A DNA stretch of 64,000 bases from Streptomyces sp. NBC_01723. GTDB lineage: Bacteria > Actinomycetota > Actinomycetes > Streptomycetales > Streptomycetaceae. The position numbers and the translations under genes were made by a program. Shown here in pieces: positions 60,068 through 64,000 of this stretch. The stretch is from assembly GCF_036246005.1 (NCBI RefSeq), contig NZ_CP109171.1, positions 8,544,001 to 8,608,000 of the forward strand. Direction: 5' to 3'. The notes under the pieces were generated by a model. That model was not told the origin of the DNA. It ran no database searches and saw nothing but the letters and a program-made list of their open reading frames with translations. Numbering within the stretch: position 1 is the first letter of the stretch; every line of letters begins with the position of its first letter.

Positions 60068-60430
60068 GTGGCCCGTCACTTGGTGGAGGAAGGATCACCA
60101 GCCGAGAGCAGCACGGTCGACGGGTTGGACATCGGCGAGGACGCCTGGGTCAGCATGGTTGTCCGGGAGGCGCGCATCGTGACGCGGGTCGGCGGCAGTC
60201 TGCCGAGCGTGTCCGTCGGCGACGGTGCTCTCGAGGGGACCACCTGGTTCTGGCCGGGGGAACGGCATGTCGCCGCACTGGCCGACTGCACCGGCGTCGA
60301 GGTCTTCGACCGGCATACGGATGACGACGCCGTCCTCCAGAAGGGGGCGGACGCCCGCCGGTATCCGGGCACCGTGATCGGGTCCCGGCCCGCCGGTTCG
60401 CGCCCGGAGCGCGGCCGCTGCCCGCCGACG
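60068..60430 (+). other. Possible unidentified gene remnant
   Basis: The plus strand has a protein-like frame (GLDIGEDAWVSMVVREARIV, TTWFWPGERHVAALADCTGVEVFD) but no good ribosome site at 60068, and the open frame then runs antisense into the OBAP gene up to 60664. I do not recognise it. It may be a relic or a small unknown gene. Confidence 0.25.
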
Positions 60431-60447
60431 GTGACGAGTCGTAACGG

Positions 60448-61236
60448 TCAGCGCGTGAAGTCCGTCTCCTCTATGCGAGTCTGCACGGTACGGCCGCTTT
60501 CCCAGGCGTTGGCACCCGGTGCCACTTCGGGTGTGGGAATGTCCTCCCGGTTCTCGCGCTTGCGGGACGTGGAGAGGCCGAGCCTGTCGTCCCGAGCCCG
60601 GATCATCTCGTCCGACGCCTGTCCGTCCTCGGTGAAGCCCATCATCAGCTGGGGGATGCCGTAGGGAAAGTCGTCGCGGTCGTACTGCCAGGTGTGGAAC
60701 GTCTTGCCGTAGGTGGTGACGAGATCCTCGAAGTAGGCGTGTTCGGCCAGGTCGGGGATGCCGGGGGCGGTGAGGATGCCGGACTTGACCTCGTAGTGGT
60801 GGCTGTGCCAAAGCCGTTTCTCGTCCTGGGGCAGGCCGCGGAAGCGTTCCTCGCTGATGATGTACTCGATGCCGATCAGGCGGGCGTCGGGCGCGTTGCG
60901 GTCGAAGATGACGCACTGGTGCAGGTCGTGCTGGAGGTGGATGCAGAGGTGCGTGGCTTCCACCTGCCGGCCCATGTCGTCGGCGTACATGTGGAAGCCG
61001 TTGAGGTAGGTGCTCATCGCCTCCAGCGGGTACTTCCGCTGCATCGAACCGGCCGCCAGGTCCAGCGCGCGGTGTTTGAGCGAGTGCCCCTTGCCGATCT
61101 TGCCGACCGTGGCCGCTTTGCGGCCGATCAGGAGACCGGCCGCTGCCGTGACGCCTGCCGCGGCGCCGATACCGACGCTCGCGGCTGGTCCCAGGCCGGA
61201 GCCGCGCGATCGGTGCGTGCCCTGTGTGAGTCCCAT
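60448..61236 (-). CDS. OBAP (DUF1264) family protein
   Basis: 262 residues from ATG at 61236. After a short hydrophobic segment (ASVGIGAAAGVTAAAGLLIG) the rest matches the oil body-associated protein family (DUF1264) known from plants: YLNGFHMYADDMGRQVEATHLCIHLQHDLHQCVIFD, RLIGIEYIISEERFRGLP, LWHSHHYEVKSGILTAPGIPD and TYGKTFHTWQYDRDD. In plants the family sits on oil bodies; the bacterial role is unknown, but Streptomyces stores triacylglycerol, so lipid-droplet association is a reasonable guess. The internal His/Cys residues are conserved and could bind metal. Confidence 0.85.
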   Translation of the reverse strand: MGLTQGTHRSRGSGLGPAASVGIGAAAGVTAAAGLLIGRKAATVGKIGKGHSLKHRALDLAAGSMQRKYPLEAMSTYLNGFHMYADDMGRQVEATHLCIHLQHDLHQCVIFDRNAPDARLIGIEYIISEERFRGLPQDEKRLWHSHHYEVKSGILTAPGIPDLAEHAYFEDLVTTYGKTFHTWQYDRDDFPYGIPQLMMGFTEDGQASDEMIRARDDRLGLSTSRKRENREDIPTPEVAPGANAWESGRTVQTRIEETDFTR

Positions 61237-61440
61237 GGGCGTCGGGTCCCCCGTGCCGCGTGGCCGTAACGGGCCGCGTACCGGTACCCGCGTGCTGCGC
61301 ACAGTCCCGGACGATCCCGGCGAGGGTGGCAAGACTGCCGATCCGTCGTTTGTCCATGAGCGCGGGAGGCACCCCGGAGTGCGGCCAAGTCGATGTTCAC
61401 GAATTCCGGAGGCACTCGCTGCTGACGCGACAGTCAGCTC

Positions 61441-61812
61441 TCAGGAGCGCGCCTTGGCGGGTCGCGCTGCATCCACTCCGCACCTCACCCTCGCTCGGCG
61501 TCGACTCCGGCGGGACAGCACGGTGGCCGGAACGAGGAGCACCGCGCCGAGGAAGAAGTAGCCGTTGATCACCATGGTCTTCCAGAAGTCCCGTGACCCT
61601 GTGTCAACGGCCTCCTTCTCCATCCCGAGCAGGCCGTGCGGAGTGAGTCCCGTCGCTGTGGTGACGTTCTCGACGAGACCGGGCACGCCCCGCATCGTCA
61701 GCACCGCGCAGCCGATCCACAAGGGCACCCCGTGCCATACGAAGCACACCACCAACCAGGCGACGGCAGCGTACGCCCAGCGACGGAGGGTTCTGCCGGG
61801 TTCGGATTGCAT
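61441..61812 (-). CDS. Small membrane protein
   Basis: 123 residues. Two or three hydrophobic segments: WAYAAVAWLVVCFVWHGVPLWIG near 13-35, and INGYFFLGAVLLVPATVLS near 83-101, with a polar loop between (VENVTTATGLTPHGLLGMEKE). Basic C-terminal tail (RRSRRRARVR). No domain recognised; resembles small integral membrane proteins of unknown role. Confidence 0.65.
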   Translation of the reverse strand: MQSEPGRTLRRWAYAAVAWLVVCFVWHGVPLWIGCAVLTMRGVPGLVENVTTATGLTPHGLLGMEKEAVDTGSRDFWKTMVINGYFFLGAVLLVPATVLSRRSRRRARVRCGVDAARPAKARS

Positions 61813-61878
61813 GACCTCGACGCTACGGGCCGGGGCCGGACGAGGCGCGTCGGCTCACAGGAGGAGCGCCTCCACCGC

Positions 61879-61912
61879 ACGGGGGAGATGCGCAAATACG
61901 GGGGAGATGCGC
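61879..61912. repeat. 15-bp direct repeat upstream of GAF-ANTAR gene
   Basis: ACGGGGGAGATGCGC at 61879-61893 and again at 61898-61912, 19 bp apart, in the about 335-bp intergenic region between the small membrane protein and the GAF-ANTAR gene. The rest of that region shows no gene. Confidence 0.75.
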
Positions 61913-62148
61913 GTATATCGAGCGGGAATGGGCGGCGCCCATACGGTTTGCCGCCGCCGCGCGGGCCGATGCGGACGGACGCTGTGGTGTAGAGCGGGTC
62001 GTCCGCGGTCCCGGCCCGGCTGGTGCCGGAGCGGGTACTACAGGGGGTAGCGAGTCGTGTGCGCAGGCCTTGGTGGCAGCGTGAGAGACGTGGGGAACTA
62101 GAGTGAGCGGACAGTTCCGACGGGCGTGCTGAGGCAGGTGGTAGCGAC

Positions 62149-62838
62149 ATGCAGTGGCAGAGGTTCGCTGAGCAGATGGCTGAGCTGGCCCGGGATCTCC
62201 TGGAGAAGTCCTCGGTCCAAGAGACGCTGGATGCGATCTCGACGGCCGCGGTGGACCTGATCGAGGGCTGTGATGCGGCGGGGATCCTGGCGGTGCGCAA
62301 GGGCAAGGCGATCACCCTGTCCTCGTGCGGAGAGATGGTTGAAGCCTCCGATCGCATCCAGGGCCAGCTCGGTGAGGGGCCGTGTTACGACCTCGCCCGC
62401 CGCGTGAACGGCGAACGCACCTACCGGATCGCAGACATGACCCGCCCCCAGCCTGCCTGGCCGGCCTACGCCGAGGAGGCTCGCAAGCTGGGGATCGGCA
62501 GCATGGCCGGCATCCTCCTCTACACCGACAAAGAAGACTTCGGTGCCCTCAACCTTTACGGCCGGCGCCCCGGCACCTTCACCAAGGACATGGAAACCGC
62601 CGGCTGGATGCTCGCTTCCCACGCCGCCGTTGCCCTGGCCAGCGCCCGCACCATCGACCAGCTCGAACACGCCATGGAGACCCGCCACGCCATCGGCGAA
62701 GCCATGGGCATCCTCAGGGAACGCCACCACATGAGCGAAGACGAGGCCTTCAACGTCCTCCGCCGTCTCTCTCAGCACCACAACATCAAGCTGCGCGACG
62801 TGGCGCAGCAGTTCCGCACCGAGCACGAGCGCCCCTGA
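62149..62838 (+). CDS. GAF-ANTAR regulator (RNA-binding antiterminator type)
   Basis: 229 residues. A GAF sensor (AAVDLIEGCDAAGILAVRKGKAI to GALNLYGRRPGTF) is followed by the ANTAR domain: TIDQLEHAMETRHAIGEAMGILRERHHMSEDEAFNVLRRLSQHHNIKLRDVAQQF, with the characteristic Q-L...A-x-G-I-L-x-x-R and F-x-x-L-x-x-x-S pattern. ANTAR proteins bind two-hexaloop RNAs and prevent termination. It could respond to a small ligand or redox signal through GAF. A 12-bp palindrome CCCGATATCGGG follows the stop directly. Confidence 0.9.
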   Translation: MQWQRFAEQMAELARDLLEKSSVQETLDAISTAAVDLIEGCDAAGILAVRKGKAITLSSCGEMVEASDRIQGQLGEGPCYDLARRVNGERTYRIADMTRPQPAWPAYAEEARKLGIGSMAGILLYTDKEDFGALNLYGRRPGTFTKDMETAGWMLASHAAVALASARTIDQLEHAMETRHAIGEAMGILRERHHMSEDEAFNVLRRLSQHHNIKLRDVAQQFRTEHERP

Positions 62839-62917
62839 CCCGATATCGGGCCGGGGGCACTCGGAGTCCTGCCGGAATCCTGCCGCGCCACGCCGGGCGA
62901 GCCGCGGGTGCCTGCCT

Positions 62918-63442
62918 CTACCCGGGGGTGGCCCTTGAAGGGGCGTCGGGTGTCCTCTCCGCGTGAGACCGTCGGCCGTGCGCAGGAGGCCGGCTCGCCT
63001 GAAGGGGCAGCTCAGCTGTGATCTGTTTGCCTCCGGCGGCCCGCTTCACGATAAGGGCGCTGCTGAGGGCCGAAACGATCCTGAGCCCGTGTCCTCCTAT
63101 GCGGCGGGGGTCGGCCGGCTGGGGCTGGGGCATGACGGGAGAGGTGTCCCGCACGGTGATCAGCAGCGTGCGGCCGTGGTGGGCCCGCCGGAGTTCCAGA
63201 CTGCCGGGGCCTGGCGCGTGTCGTGTGGCGTTGGTGACCAGTTCACTGGCCACGAGCCGGATGTCGTCGGCAGCGGCTGGCGGCACCGCCACCCGGTGGG
63301 TGTGGTGCAAGGCGAGCAGGAGTGCGTCGACTTCGGCCCGGGCCCGGGCGGCCGCGAGTGTTGCGTCGCTCCAGGTCAGATGTCGCCGCAGACTGTCGTC
63401 CGGTCCCTGCCCCTCCGCCTGCTTCATAAGCGGGTAAGACAT
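62918..63442 (-). CDS. HATPase_c anti-sigma/regulatory ATP-binding protein
   Basis: 174 residues; ATG 63442, with M6 at 63427 as an alternative. The GHKL ATPase motifs are VASELVTNATRHAPG (N box, Glu and Asn) and DTSPVMPQPQPADPRRIGGHGLRIV (G1/G2 box). This is the single-domain form abundant in Streptomyces, related to RsbW/SpoIIAB anti-sigma kinases that are countered by PP2C phosphatases. No sigma or anti-anti-sigma gene is adjacent. Its C-terminal tail is disordered and basic. Confidence 0.9.
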   Translation of the reverse strand: MSYPLMKQAEGQGPDDSLRRHLTWSDATLAAARARAEVDALLLALHHTHRVAVPPAAADDIRLVASELVTNATRHAPGPGSLELRRAHHGRTLLITVRDTSPVMPQPQPADPRRIGGHGLRIVSALSSALIVKRAAGGKQITAELPLQASRPPAHGRRSHAERTPDAPSRATPG

Positions 63443-63750
63443 AGGTTGTCACTTTCAGTAGTGAAATTTGGTGCTCTTGACCTTGTGGGCTGAGCAGCGT
63501 CTACCCGCCCGGGACCGTGTCATGGGAGCCGCCGACCGAACACACAAACAGCAGACGGCCTCCTCCGGGCAGTGTGCGCCAAACCGGGCGGCTACAGGGC
63601 GACTCACTCACGGTCGACACGGCGTCCCCCTGCCTGTCCCCGCGGACCCCTAACACGGGCGGCGCCTTCGGCGAACGCCCCACTCCACCGTGCTGCGCGG
63701 TCTGAACGCCGCGTTTCCTGCCGCCGTGCCACTGACGGTTCCCGCCCGCC
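63443..63750. other. Intergenic, no gene seen
   Basis: About 300 bp divergent from the HATPase gene with no supported coding sequence; the frames present look like shadow. The first about 100 bp should hold the HATPase promoter. Confidence 0.4.
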
Positions 63751-64000
63751 CTCCCCATCGCCGCCGAGTCCCGCGAAGGCTACGACCGGGACGCCTTCCG
63801 CCACTGGAACCCACCGGCGCCTCTGCCTGGGAAGCGAAAGGCCGGGAGGCGTACGTCAACGACCTGGAAGCGGGGACCGGCCTCGTCGCGGTCACGGCCC
63901 GCTCCACCCCGTCCATGGCCGACCAGGCCCCGGCGACGTGGCTGCCGCCGGCTGCCGCAGGCAATCCGCGGGGCGACGCCTCACCGGGTACGGCCTTCGT
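63751..64000 (+). pseudogene. Secreted HNH (GmrSD C-terminal type) nuclease relic
   Basis: One frame gives LPIAAESREGYDRDAFRHWN and another, after about 63808, WEAKGREAYVNDLEAGTGLVAVTARSTPSMADQAPATW. In Streptomyces secreted HNH proteins these pieces flank the D-I-D-H-V-V catalytic segment (G-Y-x-R-D-x-F-x-x-W ... W-x-x-x-R-R-x-x-F/Y-A/V-N-D-L ... V-x-A-x-x-N-x-S-K-x-D-x-x-P-x-x-W). The catalytic segment and the N-terminal export part are missing, so an internal deletion with frame change has inactivated it. It runs to the window edge. Confidence 0.6.

Noticed and set aside
1..64000. CRISPR arrays, tRNA or rRNA genes, phage attachment sites
   Set aside because: No regularly spaced repeats of array type, no cloverleaf or CCA-tailed candidates, and no integrase-flanked direct repeats were noticed.

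Overview
The window is very GC-rich, uses GTG and TTG starts freely, and has a gene content typical of Streptomyces: SpoIIE-type phosphatases, a GAF-ANTAR protein, an anti-sigma-like ATPase, gas vesicle genes, LacI-controlled glycan operons and an EACC1-caspase pair. The genus is inferred from style and families only. There are about 50 intact genes and an unusual number of gene relics, which fits an accessory or chromosome-arm region shaped by deletions and old IS insertions. No rRNA, tRNA or CRISPR array was seen.

Layout. 1-7744 (minus): exopolysaccharide operon: polyprenyl glycosylphosphotransferase, UDP-sugar dehydrogenase, GT4 glycosyltransferase, two Wzz-like co-polymerases, and the N-terminal part of a glutamine-dependent asparagine synthase running off the left edge. 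8558-13029: EF-hand protein, an enolase divergent from a MarR regulator across a 13-bp tandem repeat array, an alpha/beta hydrolase divergent from an HxlR regulator, and a small nucleotide-binding-type protein. 13043-16056 (minus): pntA-pntB transhydrogenase. 16057-25457: PoxB-like TPP enzyme, SDR, DUF3072 protein, SpoIIE phosphatase, YVTN beta-propeller protein, mixed with relics of a TetR regulator, an acyl-CoA ligase, a GAF-PP2C phosphatase and an FAD oxidoreductase.

25557-30978: AraC regulator divergent from an SDR, then a reduced gas vesicle gene set (two GvpA/J-family proteins with unusual C-terminal parts, gvpK, gvpL). 31153-41022: relics of a FAD monooxygenase, a TDT transporter and an IS481 transposase; a lipoprotein; an ArsR-MDR pair around a perfect inverted repeat; a GNAT; a TetR-controlled redox operon (MDR, F420-reductase-like, Old Yellow Enzyme); a Tat-exported MBL-fold protein; a membrane glutaredoxin.

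41597-46135 is the most interesting segment: a tight three-gene operon of an EACC1-domain protein, a 918-residue protein joining a caspase-like peptidase, a Pro-Gly linker, a membrane segment, a periplasmic-type binding domain and a von Willebrand A domain, and a separate solute-binding lipoprotein. The architecture suggests an envelope-sensing, caspase-executed conflict or cell-death system. Just downstream a low-GC ORF has been cut by an IS3-family relic.

46878-60026 is an alpha-mannan utilisation locus: GH125, LacI, ROK kinase and mannose-6-phosphate isomerase on one strand; a sugar ABC importer (binding protein and two permeases, no ATPase), GH76 endo-mannanase and GH38 alpha-mannosidase on the other, with two LacI-type operator sequences between them. 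Together they would cut mannan outside, import the products, trim them to mannose and send that to fructose-6-phosphate. 60448-64000 carries an OBAP-family protein, a small membrane protein, a GAF-ANTAR regulator, a HATPase anti-sigma-like protein and a relic of a secreted HNH nuclease at the right edge.
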